From NCBI RefSeq assembly GCF_050003625.1, contig NC_134399.1:226180783-226244782 (forward strand): DNA of 64,000 nucleotides, read 5' to 3'. Below, in pieces: positions 45,051 through 55,076 of the stretch. The first letter of the stretch is position 1. Every line of letters starts with the position of its first letter. The DNA comes from Haematobia irritans (lineage: Eukaryota; Arthropoda; Insecta; Diptera; Muscidae). The notes under the pieces are model-generated. The model searched no databases and was not told where the DNA came from. It was given only the letters and a program-made list of their open reading frames with translations. The translations under genes were made by a program, and so were the position numbers.

Positions 45051-45199
45051 CTATCTGTTTGTGGTTCGTTCTCTTCCAGGTGGTCTTGGTTTAAGCGGTG
45101 GTGCTCTTCTACCTTTTAGACTAATCGTTGGAGTCCCATCATGATGACTTAATTCCAAATGATACTCCATGTGGTGTTTGTTTGAAGTACGTCGATGGT
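45051..45199 (-). CDS. candidate terminal exon of an unidentified host gene
   Basis: On the minus strand a strong 3' splice site (tttcgtttttttgtttcaattttag) ends at 45200. It is followed by an open frame to TAG at 45051-45053. The frame reads HRRTSNKHHMEYHLELSHHD, GTPTISLKGRRAPPLKPRPP, GRERTTNR. The composition is basic and proline-rich (APPLKPRPPGRER), with balanced codon use unlike the surrounding A/T tracts. A polyadenylation signal lies about 245 bp downstream. I do not recognise the protein. PPLKPRPP could be an SH3-type ligand, but that is speculation. Upstream exons would lie beyond the window or at higher coordinates and were not found. Confidence 0.4.
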
Positions 45200-45200
45200 C

Positions 45201-45835
45201 TAAAATTGAAACAAAAAAACGAAAGTATTCGATTATCAGCAAGGCTATATTATCCATCAAAACTTAACCACCAATCTCACTTGGTGGACAATAAAACCAA
45301 AAAAAAAAACAAAAAAGAGGTTGGCATGTGACTTATGAATAGCTTTTTGAAAATGGTGACACGAAAGGATGTGGGTTTCTGTTTTCAACTCATTGTTTAA
45401 AATTAAATATGTTCAATAATTATTAAATATTTAATCATAAAAGAGAAATTGTCTTCAAGTACATAAAGTGCTCATAATACACACACTCACACACACAAAT
45501 CAAAACCAATGAAATCGTGGGTTTTACACAGTGGCATTGTCATCATCATCACTACGTATACTCTGGGAGTTCAATTGCCTTGAACAATGGAAGAACCTTG
45601 CTGAGGTAGATGTTACTTCGTGGGTTGGTCTTTCGCCCACAAATTACATTTCAATGTGTAATTAAGTAGAATAATTATGTAAAGTTCAACAAGAATTATT
45701 TTATTGTTAATGAATTGAAGAGAATTACAACTGCTACCCGCAAAGAACTTAGGGGTTTGGGGTTAATCAAAAAATTTGGCTGCCTACCATAGGTGACTGC
45801 TTTTGATCGAAGGACCAAAAAAATTCTTTAATGTA
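45201..45835. other. non-coding stretch, presumed intron
   Basis: T-rich on the minus strand next to the candidate acceptor. Nothing else recognised. Short CA-rich run at 45478-45497. Confidence 0.4.
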
Positions 45836-46769
45836 AAGGGTGATTTGTTAAGAGCTTGATAACTTTTTTTAAAAAAAAAACGCATAAAATTTGCAAAATC
45901 TCATCGGTTCTTTATTTGAAACGTTAGATTGGTCCATGACATTTACTTTTTGAAGATAATTTCATTTAAATGTTGACCGCGGCTGCGTCTTAGGTGGTCC
46001 ATTCGGAAACTCCAATTTTGGGCAACTTTTTCGAGCATTTCGGCCGGAATAGCCCGAATTTCTTCGGAAATGTTGTCTTCCAAAGCTGGAATAGTTGCTG
46101 GCTTATTTCTGTAGACTTTAGACTTGACGTAGCCCCACAAAAAATAGTCTAAAGGCGTCAAATCGCATGATCTTGGTGGCCAACTTACCGGTCCATTTCT
46201 TGAGATGAATTGTTCTCCGAAGTTTTCCCTCAAAATGGCCATAGAATCGCGAGCTGTGTGGCATGTAGCGCCATCTTGTTGAAACCACATGTCAACCAAG
46301 TTCAGTTCTTCCATTTTTGGCAACAAAAAGTTTGTTAGCATCGAACGATAGCGATCGCCATTCACCGTAACGTTGCGTCCAACAGCATCTTTGAAAAAAT
46401 ACGGTCCAATGATTCCACCAGCGTACAAACCACACCAAACAGTGCATTTTTCGGGATGCATGGGCAGTTCTTGAACGGCTTCTGGTTGCTCTTCACTCCA
46501 AATGCGGCAATTTTGCTTATTTACGTAGCCATTCAACCAGAAATGAGCCTCATCGCTGAACAAAATTTGTCGATAAAAAAGCGGATTTTCTGCCAACTTT
46601 TCTAGGGCCCATTCACTGAAAATTCGACGTTGTGGCTCGTTAGTAAGTCTATTCATGATGAAATGTCAAAGCATACTGAGCATCTTTCTCTTTGACACCA
46701 TGTCTGAAATCCCACGTGATCTGTCAAATACTAATGCATGAAAATCCTAACCTCAAAAGAATCACCCTT
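45836..46769 (-). mobile_element. DD41D (rosa-type) mariner-like element, deleted copy B
   Basis: 934 bp between TA dinucleotides (45834-45835, 46770-46771) with AAGGGTGATT inverted ends. Nearly identical to copy A over the whole length but reversed. The deletion joint differs. Confidence 0.87.
45943..46656 (-). CDS. DD41D transposase, in-frame N-terminal deletion
   Basis: An uninterrupted 237-codon frame from ATG at 46656. The first seven residues (MNRLTNE) look like the authentic start. They are joined in frame to PQRRIFSEWALEKLAENPLF and the complete catalytic domain: Asp35 in FSDEAHF, Asp128 in QQDGATCHTA and Asp170 in LTPLDYFLWG, spacing 41. Family members are usually near 340 residues, so about 100 residues with the DNA-binding domains are gone. 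The frame has no stop, so a truncated protein could in principle be made. It would be expected to lack specific end binding and might interfere with a full-length enzyme (inference). Confidence 0.75.
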   Translation of the reverse strand: MNRLTNEPQRRIFSEWALEKLAENPLFYRQILFSDEAHFWLNGYVNKQNCRIWSEEQPEAVQELPMHPEKCTVWCGLYAGGIIGPYFFKDAVGRNVTVNGDRYRSMLTNFLLPKMEELNLVDMWFQQDGATCHTARDSMAILRENFGEQFISRNGPVSWPPRSCDLTPLDYFLWGYVKSKVYRNKPATIPALEDNISEEIRAIPAEMLEKVAQNWSFRMDHLRRSRGQHLNEIIFKK

Positions 46770-46771
46770 TA

Positions 46772-47072
46772 GTAGAAGAGAAGTAGAAATCAGAATCTCG
46801 TAGAGCCAAATTGTAAAATCTGATAATTGTGCTTCAGATGGGTAAGAAGGCACCCACAAATTAATCGAATGAGATTAAATAAATAAACAAAAAATTAACG
46901 AATTGGGATGATGACAATATTTGGTTCTTGATCTTACCAGTACAAAGTGTAATGTTGAACAAAAATTCAAAAATGACTCCAATACCACACGAAGTTCATA
47001 ATGGGCACATTAATGGTAACAATTACAATATTTAAGAAATTCTGAACTATTTGTGGGAGGCAAGACTTATTA
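46772..47072. other. spacer
   Basis: AT-rich, nothing recognised. Confidence 0.5.
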
Positions 47073-47362
47073 CACACAAAAAAAATTTTTTCTGATTCAA
47101 TCACGAAATTAATTGATCCAATTAATTTTTTAATTGAAGTGTCTTCAATCACAGAAATGATAGTATCAATTAAAAAATTAATTGGCAGTCAATTAAAAAA
47201 TTAATTGATTCAATTAAAAATTGAATTGATACTATTAATTTGTGTGATTGATTTTTATTTCAATTAAAAAAATTGCTGATTCAATTAAATTTTTAATTAA
47301 ATATTTTTTAAAACTCAATTAAGATTTTAATTGGAAAAATTTTCGTGAATTTTTTTTCTGTG
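47073..47362. mobile_element. complete AATTAATTGAT MITE
   Basis: 290 bp between TA dinucleotides (47071-47072, 47363-47364). Ends CACACAAAAAAAATT and, reversed, CACAGAAAAAAAATT. The interior is alternating TTAATTGAT/ATCAATTAA blocks that can fold extensively. Related copies at about 6690 and 17010. Confidence 0.8.
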
Positions 47363-47364
47363 TA

Positions 47365-48254
47365 GTCAAGAAAAATTGCCCATGAACTAAAATGGAATTA
47401 ATTTGACTTTAGTGCCATATAGGGTTCACTTTTTTGAGTGTGTGCGTTTCATTAAATTCATGCTAATTAAGTGTCGATTGATTTTTGCATTTGAAGAAAT
47501 TCCAATTACAAAACTAAATTCATATTTAAATAATTATCTCCAAATTAAAAATTTGAATGAATTTAATGGATCATTAATGTTTATAATATTTTTTAATGCT
47601 ATTTTAAAAAGTAACATAATTAACACCCGGATCTGAAAACAAACTAAATTAACATTTCTGTTTTTTTTTTTACATTCAGGCTACACCCAATGCTGTTTGT
47701 AGCAACAAAAAACATACGCGTCTGTAGGCACAAATGTGACCGATAATGAATGTAACTCATATGCATAGGGAATTTTTACTACTAAAAGCTCATACAGATG
47801 TAGTCCCGGTAAAAACAATTTGCCTATGCCATAAATTAATAACACATTCTATTAAAAAGAGAATGCATTTCAATGGTTACGTTGTTGTAAAAAATCCCAA
47901 CTGCCATTTCAATTCTAACTTATTATGATAATTTTATTTTCAATATTTAATGGCATATCAATTTGTTATAATCATCAAGGTGAATAGAATTAAATTGCGT
48001 TTATTCAATAGTAGATGCTATGCGTTAACAAAGCCCATAGATTTAGAGAAACGTGTCGCCGATATGGAGAGTGATACATATGCACCCAGCAAAAAACACA
48101 TCAATCGACTTTTTGTGAAAAATAAGTCAAAGTCGATTTTTTTGAAAATCGACACAAATCAACTAATGGACTTTTTTATTGAAAGTTCCATTTCATAAAT
48201 ATTATATACTAAAATTTTCCCGTCTCTGCGACTTATTGGCAACAAACAACAATT
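47365..48254. other. non-coding AT-rich stretch
   Basis: No gene recognised. 'cacccagcaaaaaacacatc' at about 48083 resembles the start of the CCCAGCAAAAA MITEs, and 'agtcgattttttt' is inverted nearby. It may be a decayed copy. Confidence 0.4.
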
Positions 48255-48825
48255 CCCAGCAAAAACTGGGTAAGCACTAGTGATTCTTTCAGTAATACCG
48301 GTAATCAAAAAGTTACTACTTGCAGTATTATCTGGGATTTAAAAATAATAACTTACCTGTGTAGGCAAAAAGTGATTCTTTCTATTAATACCGGTAATCA
48401 AAATCATATCTTGAGGTCTGGGTTCGGCTCTACAGTTAATAGTAGCAATAAGTAATGCCAAATTACATTTCAGAAAAAATTGCCAATAAACTATACCTTT
48501 GTTTTTAAAGTTGTATAGTACATAATTTATATTACAAAATAACATTATTGAATAGATCGATGTCGTGGAGCGTGGTAGAGTGTGTTGGATTACAAAACAA
48601 CAGGGGTGAGTTCGCCCTTTTTGGGTATCTTTATGGTAAAAAAATTATTTTTGGAGAGCGAAGAAGTACTTATTTTTCGACTGCTGGTATGCTTGCACGG
48701 AAGTACTTTCCTCCAATGTCATGCCCGTGTAAAAGTATTACTACTGATATATGTACGAGGAAGTTGTTACCAATTTGGCGCAGGCATACTTGTACTCATA
48801 CCTGGTAATAGGAGTTTTTGCTGGG
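48255..48825. mobile_element. CCCAGCAAAAA MITE, 571 bp
   Basis: Ends CCCAGCAAAAACTGGGTAAG and, reversed, CCCAGCAAAAACTCCTATTA. Contains a direct repeat 'gtgattcttt' + 'taataccggtaatcaaaa' at about 48281 and 48371. Flanks AATT/AACT are not a clear duplication. The open frames at 48548-48947 are not recognised. Confidence 0.6.
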
Positions 48826-49749
48826 AACTAATTGATCTGTACCAACCAAGTTTAACATACTCTTCAACAATTATTTTAAATTTTATAAAAAGTCACAATT
48901 TCACCTATGAATTATCCCGCAATTTTCTATCTATTTTTAGTATTTGAAATTCCATAAATAACCTTGGCCTCCATTTGGTTCACTAGCAATTGGAAACATG
49001 AATGACATTTACAGTACACACATAGTTAAAATGTCATACATTTTATTATGATGTTAATTCTTGATAAGCCCAATTTCAATATCAAAATGAAGGATATTCA
49101 CGAACCATTCAATTTCATCAACCCGAATTCCACAATAAATCTAATTATCAGACATTGTGTTCCCTTTTGCGTTTACATGATACTGCTGCCTTTGCCTTTG
49201 GTTTTTTGCGCCTTTGTTCCTTTAGCCTTAATGGAATTCTAATTGTTTTTTGTTTTTCCTCTTCAGCCCAACAACTAACGCAATTGTCCAACCACGGAAA
49301 AAAATGAATAATACTTATTCCAGAACACGTAATGACAGCCATCTAATGATAGCTTGGTATGGAGTTAACAAGAGCTGGTCTCCATATTAAATCCTAATTT
49401 TCCACAATACGATGAAAAACATTTGTTAATCCATTGTGGTGATGGCAAATATAAAACCAACATTTATTTATGGGGGCTTGTTTATTTTTTTTGTTTGTTG
49501 TTGTTTTTGTCTCTTCACTGATAAAAGAAAACAATACCAGACGTATGAGTAATATTGATTATAAATGTGCCCGAGTACATTTGATCACCGAACACTTGTT
49601 GTTAATTGTCATGCATGTATATATTAATTTAAAATATTGAAATGAATGTTATTATCAGGATCGGCACTGGAAACCGTCGTTAACAAATTAAAAAAGTAAT
49701 ATGTGAAAATTAATCTTTTTTGGACCGCAAAAAATACATTCAATTTATA
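48826..49749. other. non-coding stretch
   Basis: No repeat family or gene recognised. (TTG)n at about 49493-49510. Confidence 0.45.
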
Positions 49750-51031
49750 AAGGGTGATACGGTCAAAATTTGGTCAATATAAACTTGACGTATTTCTTTC
49801 AATTTTGCATTTAAAAAACCTGAACACCCCTCATTTTGAAGGTGTGTGTGTGTAGAATGTTGCTCCTATTTTGATTTTGGAATCCTCTCTTCAGTTGTCA
49901 AAATGCCGTCCAAGCAAGAAGAGCAGCGTATCATAATTTTGTTCGCGCATCGCGAAAATCCGACCTACTCGCACGCAAAGCTGTTGTTGCCAAATCAACC
50001 GTTACAAATGTAATTAAAGTGTTTGGGGAAGGTTTGTCGACAGCCAGGAAGTCTGGATCGGGGGGAAATCGAAAACCGGAAGCCGCTGAGACGACAAAGA
50101 GAGTTGCCGGTAGTTTCAAGCGAAACCCTAACCTCTCTCTCCGAGATGCCGCAAATAAGCTGGGTGTATCGTCTACAACCGTGCATCGAGCCAAAAAAAC
50201 GAGTCAGACTATCGACTTACAAGAAGGTAGTGACTCCAAATCGCGATGTAAAAAAAAATACGACGGCCAAAGCGCGATCCCGGAGGCTGTACACGACGAT
50301 GCTGACGAAGTTTGACTGCGTGGTAATGGACGACGAAACCTACGTCAAAGCCGACTACAAGCAGCTTCCGGGACAGGAGTTTTATACGGCAAAAGGAAGG
50401 GGAAAGTTAGCAGATATTTTCAAGCACATAAAACTGTCAAAGTTCGCAAAGAAATATCTGGTTTGGCAAGCCATCTGTACCTTGAAAATCAGCATTTTCA
50501 TAGCTTCCGGGACTGTCAACCAAGAAATTTACGTGAAAGAGTGTTTGAATAAACGTCTGCTGCCTTTCCTGAAGAAACACGGTTGTTCCGTACTGTTTTG
50601 GCCGGATTTGGCATCTTGCCATTACGGTAGAAAGGCCATGGAGTGGTACGCCGCCAACAACGTGCAGGTGGTTCCCAAGGACAAGAACCCTCCCAACACG
50701 CCAGAGCTCCACCCAATTGAGAAATACTGGGCTATTGTCAAGCGGAACCTAAAGAAGACCATAAAAACTGCTAAGGACGAGCAGCAGTTCAAGGCAAACT
50801 TGATTTCTGCGGCGAAGAAGGTGGACAAGGTGGCTGTACAAAATCTGATGGCAGGTGTCAAGCGTGAGGCCCGGCAATTCGGATTTGGAAAAGCGAAAGC
50901 CTAACTGAATATTTTTCCTGACTTTTATACTAATTGAACCTGAAAAAGAAATTTAATTTGATTTTTTAAATAAACGATTTCACCGATTTACACGCGTTTT
51001 CCCTTGACCAAATTTTGACCGTATCACCCTT
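49750..51031 (+). mobile_element. DD37E Tc1/mariner element (ITmD37E-type)
   Basis: 1282 bp flanked by TA (49748-49749, 51032-51033). A perfect 28-bp inverted end begins AAGGGTGATACGGTCAAAAT. One transposase gene, broken. Confidence 0.9.
49903..50904 (+). pseudogene. DD37E transposase with frame breaks
   Basis: Starts MPSKQEEQRIIILFAHRENP at 49903. It loses frame near 49985, where a short deletion follows YSHAKL. The helix-turn-helix region resumes in another frame (VAKSTVTNVIKVFGEGLSTA, NLSLRDAANKLGVSSTTVHR). An extra A in the run at about 50190-50197 shifts it again. The catalytic part is then open to the stop at 50902-50904: VVMDDETYVKAD, LFWPDLASCHYG and ELHPIEKYWAIVK. There are 37 residues between the second Asp and the Glu, as in mosquito ITmD37E elements. 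The C-terminus (KREARQFGFGKAKA) is intact. Two small lesions separate this copy from a complete frame. Confidence 0.88.
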
Positions 51032-51033
51032 TA

Positions 51034-51516
51034 GTACACTTCATGACCTCCCAATTATACAAAATTACATAAACTGTAAATTTCAATTATCAACAAAATA
51101 ACAAAGTTTCAACTTTTAAAATATTTACTTCTGAATTATCCTCAGTACCCCAGCAAAAAATAGCTTCCGAAAAAGTAGTTTTGATCCCGAATTTGTGATC
51201 CGGAAGTAGTGCAAATGATCCAATGAATTTTACATGGACTTGTCATAGGACGGAAGTACTCCATTTTTGGATCCTTTGCATTGTATTAGAAATTGTGCCT
51301 TGGAAGTTCATTTGGTTGTATAATTAAAAAAAAAAAAACGGGGACCGTAACGATTATAAGTGCTATCAAAAAAGTTTTTTTTTAATCGTTATTTTGTGAC
51401 TAAAAAAATAAAAACTCGAATGAAAAGAGAGTTTTATTTATCCGTCATAAATAAAACTCTGTTTATGAGTTTTATTTTTTTCTTCAGAAAATGATACTCT
51501 TTTTTGGAGTTTTATT
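51034..51516. other. spacer with truncated MITE and a strong hairpin
   Basis: 51148-51320 is a partial CCCAGCAAAAA MITE ('ccccagcaaaaaatagc', 'attgtgccttggaagttcat'). 51428-51460 is a perfect 14-bp inverted repeat AGAGTTTTATTTAT around a 5-base loop, followed by related 'gagttttattttttt' and 'ggagttttatt'. Confidence 0.55.
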
Positions 51517-51998
51517 ATACCCTGCGCCACACTGTGGAACAGGGTATTATAAGTTAGTGCATATGTTTGCAACACCCAGAAGGAGACGAGATAGACACAT
51601 AGTGTCTTTGGCAATAATGCTCAGGGTGGGTCCCTGAGTCGATCTAGCCATCTGTCTGTCCGTCCGTCCGTCCGTCTGTCTGTGAACACATTTTTGTGAT
51701 CAAAGTCTAGGTCGCAGTTTAAGTCCAATCGCCTTCAAATTTGACACAAGTTCCTCTTTTGGGTCAGAATAGAACCCTATTGGTTATGGAAGAAATCGGT
51801 TCAGATTTAGATATAACTCCCATATATATCTTTCGCCCGATATGCACCTATATATGGACCCAGAAGCCAGAGTTTTACCCCGATTTGCTTGAAATTTTGC
51901 ACAAACATAGCACTTGGTCGTATAGTCAAGTGTACAACATTTGATTGAAATCGGTTCATATTTAGATATAGCTCCCATATATATCTTTCGCCCGATAC
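51517..51998 (+). mobile_element. DINE-1/HINE-like element, family 1 (copy H7), 3' truncated
   Basis: The 5' end ATACCCTGCGCCACACTGTG, the core 'gagtcgatctagccatctgtctgtccgt' type region at about 51636-51680 and two ~155-bp units are present. It stops at 'cgcccgata' where the next repeat begins, so the 3' half is missing. Confidence 0.7.
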
Positions 51999-52592
51999 GA
52001 ATGCAAATTTTGCTTAGCATAGAAGACGCATTTTCCTTGTCCAAAAGTCGATAAACTTTTCAATGAAGTCGCATTGTCCTTATACATAAGTGATTTCACT
52101 TAAAAATAGGTATCATAACATGATAGAAAAAAATTTGGGCTAAAGTCAACTTGACTTTAATCGTTTCGAAAAATTCTTTGAATTTAATGAAATTGTCTTT
52201 AAATTTGTTGTCCTTTTGCATCTTGAATACAAAACAAAAAATCGTTCAAATATAGGACATGTTTTTCTACACTTTATTTTAAAGACGTTTTTTACTTGAA
52301 ATAAAACATAATTTCTACTGGAAGTCGAGTCTTAATTTGGAAAATAAAGTTGTCGTTGTTAACTTGTTTTTAAAGGACTTTGATAGCATATGAAGAAAAA
52401 AAGCTGAAAAAGCGAAAAATTAAAATTAAAATTTGCTTCCTAGAAGCAAGTACACAAAACCTAAATTTAAAAGAGATTTGTGTCTTAAAAGTATCCTTAC
52501 TTGTATTCTTCGCTTCTTTGGCCCGGAATCAATACCAACATTTTTAAAGTAAAGACAAAATCTTTGGAACCGGACATGCTTTATTTTCAGTG
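51999..52592 (-). mobile_element. CACTGAAA-family element, 5'-truncated copy
   Basis: Reverse-orientation copy of the element at 54265-54921. Its intact end (…TTTTCAGTG then TA) is at 52592. The other end lacks about 50 bp and is fused to H7 at the shared 'atacga'. Contains 'ccaaagaagcgaagaatacaa' and 'gtcgataaacttttcaatga' in reverse. Confidence 0.75.
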
Positions 52593-52594
52593 TA

Positions 52595-53048
52595 AGACTT
52601 GTCCAAAATTGCATCGGAAATGGAAAAAACTTGATGGAGGATTCCGTCATCCAATTTGTTTGCTGGGACAGTTGAAAACTTCATTAGGCAACCTTGTTTC
52701 CTGAAAATGGGAATAAAATTGCTTTCGCATCCCCATAATAAAATACCTATTGAAAATATTTCTTGTAACGGGGCAACTAAATTCATAATACTATTTTCAA
52801 ATACTTTCGTGGATAATTAGTTGCGATGTTGTTTTTTGTTTGTTTGCCATAATATGGACAACTACGAAGTCCTACGAACTTACAACATAGACCAAGGTCC
52901 AATCAATGTTTACCAAAGCAAACTCAGTCAGTGGAAGTTGTATTTTATTTTGTGAATGTAACTCTAAGTAAAAGCGATTTCCTGCACGCTAAAATTTTAT
53001 GCCAAACATTTCTTTGTATGTTATATAGCCTACCTTACTGTCAACACA
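52595..53048. other. spacer
   Basis: No repeat or gene recognised. Confidence 0.45.
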
Positions 53049-53144
53049 CACACTCAAAAAAAAATTTACTTGGATCCAAAGATTTCGATCTTCCCTTAAG
53101 GATTTTGGTATTAATTCGGAGCCAAAGATGCGGCTTCTTTAAAA
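53049..53144 (+). repeat. CACTGAAA-family left-end fragment
   Basis: Reads 'cacactcaaaaaaaaattta', 'tccaaagatttcgatcttcc' and 'ggagccaaagatgcgg', the left end of the family. It is cut by mariner copy 5 at 53145. Confidence 0.6.
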
Positions 53145-53208
53145 TAACAGATTGGCTGATAAGTCCCCGGTCTAACAAAGAAACACACATTTTTTGTCAA
53201 AATTCGTT

Positions 53209-54236
53209 TTTATTAATCAACATAGTAATAATATAACGACCTTCCAATTTGTTTATACCATTTTGGTAGTACTCCTTCGGTTTTGCCTCAAAATAGGCCT
53301 CAGTTTCGGCGATCACCTCTTCATTGCAGCCAAATTTTTTCCCTGCATCCTTTTGAGGTCTGAGAACAAGAAAAAGTCGCTGGGGCCAGATCTGGAGAAT
53401 ACGGTGGGTGGGGAAGCAATTCGAAGCCCAATTCATGAATTTTTGCCATCGTTCTCAATGACTTGTGGCATGGTGCGTTGTCTTGGTGGAACAACACCTT
53501 TTTCTTCTTCATATGGGGCCGTTTGGCCGCAATTTCGACCTTCAAACGCTCCAATAACGCCCTATAATAGTCACTGTTGATGGTTTTTCCCTTCTCAAGA
53601 TAATCGATAAAAATTATTCCATGCACATCCCAAAAAACAGAGGCCATTACTTTGCCAGCGGACTTTTGAGTCTTTCCACGCTTCGGAGACGGTTCACCGG
53701 TCGGTGTCCACTCAGCCGACTGTCGATTGGACTCAGGATTGTAGTGATGGAGTCATGTTTCATCCATTGTCACATATCGATGGAAAAACTCGGGTGTATT
53801 ACGAGTTAACAGCTGCAAACACCGCTCAGAATCATCAACACGTTGTTGTTTCTGGTCAAATGTGAGCTCGCGCGGCACCCATTTTGCACAGAGCTTCCGC
53901 ATATCCAAATATTGATGAATGATATGACCAACACGTTCCTTTGATATCTTTAAGGCCTCCGCTATCTCGATCAACTTCATTTTACAGTCATTCAAAATCA
54001 TTTTGTGGATTTTTTGATGTTTTCGTCGGTAACCACCTCTTTCGGGCGTCCACTGCGTTCACCGTCCTCCGTGCTCATTTCACCACGCTTGAATTTTGCA
54101 TACCAATCAATTATTGTTGATTTCCCTGGGGCAGAGTCCGGAAACTCATTATCAAGCCAAGTTTTTGCTTCCACCGTAGTTTTTTCCTTCAGAAAACAGT
54201 ATTTTATCAAAACACGAAATTCCTTTTTTTTTCAAT
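53209..54236 (-). pseudogene. mariner transposase lacking its start, shared TGA
   Basis: The start codon is changed (the MEKKEF position near 54236 reads TTG). A small deletion near 54014 shifts frame after ENIKK. The helix-turn-helix and WVPREL region is open at 54001-53756. It ends with TGA at 53753-53755 in place of Trp in MDETW, the same change as copy 3. Further on, 53647-53321 carries HQDNAPCHKS and SPDLAPATF, where a one-base loss removes the third catalytic Asp from frame. The end reads IINKNEF instead of the usual tail because of a small deletion near 53226. Confidence 0.9.
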
Positions 54237-54264
54237 TTTTTCCACAATAACAAAAGTTGTTTCA

Positions 54265-54921
54265 CACTGAAAAAAAAGCATACTCGGTTCCAAAGATTTT
54301 GTCTTTACTTTAAAAAATTTGGTATTGATTCTGAGCCAAAGAAGCGGAGAATACAAGTAAGGATACTTTTAAGACATAATTCTCTTTTAAATTTAGGTTT
54401 TGTGTACTTGCTTCTAGGAAGCAAATTTTAATTTTTCGCTTTCTCAGCTTTTTTTCTTCATATGCTATCAAAGTCCTTTAAAAACGAGTTAACGGCAACT
54501 TTATTTTCCAAATTAGGACTCGACTTCCAGTAGAAATTATGCTATGTTTGAAGTAAAAAAACTTCTTTAAAATAAAGTTTTGAAAAACATGTCCTATATT
54601 TGAACGATTTTTTGCTTTGTAGTCAAGATGCAAAAAGACAATAAATTTAAAGACAATTTCATTAAATTTAAAGAATTTTTCTGAATTATTAAAGTCAAGT
54701 TGACCTTAGCCTATAATTTTTTTCTTTCATGTGAAGATACCCATTTTTAAGTCAAATCACTTAATTATAAGGACAATACGACTTCATTGAAAAGTTTATC
54801 GACTTTTGGACAAGGAAAATAACTTTATTTTAGAGAAATGCGTCTTCTATGCTAAGCAAAATTTGTATTCGTATTTTAAAAACATGAAATCTTTGACCTC
54901 ACGACAATATTTTTTTCAGTG
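54265..54921 (+). mobile_element. CACTGAAA-family element inserted in mariner copy 5
   Basis: 657 bp with inverted ends CACTGAAAAAAA and, reversed, CACTGAAAAAAATATTG. Both are followed by related 'ccaaagattttgtcttta' / 'tcaaagatttcatg'. It interrupts mariner sequence with a 2-bp CA on each side (54263-54264, 54922-54923), at a site where the intact mariner reads 'cttcacaaaag'. No coding capacity. It is younger than the mariner copy. Confidence 0.85.
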
Positions 54922-55076
54922 CACAAAAGACGCTCTATCTCATTAACTAATTGACTTACAGACGTCAAATTTTGACACGAATCATTTGAAGGTTGGTACT
55001 ATATAAAAATAATTTGTATTTAATACTAGCGACGCCATCTATGTGTCAGACCGGGGACTTATCAGCCAACCTGTTA

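Larger units (their letters stand above)
53147..55074 (-). mobile_element. mariner, irritans subfamily, copy 5, split by a MITE
   Basis: TA at 53145-53146 and 55075-55076. The left end has one change (ACAGATTGGCTG); the right end is intact. Without the 657-bp insertion at 54265-54921 the element is about 1.27 kb. Confidence 0.92.

Noticed and set aside
53321..53647. Separate genes for the many mariner open frames on either strand
   Set aside because: They are pieces or opposite-strand shadows of the five mariner transposase pseudogenes.
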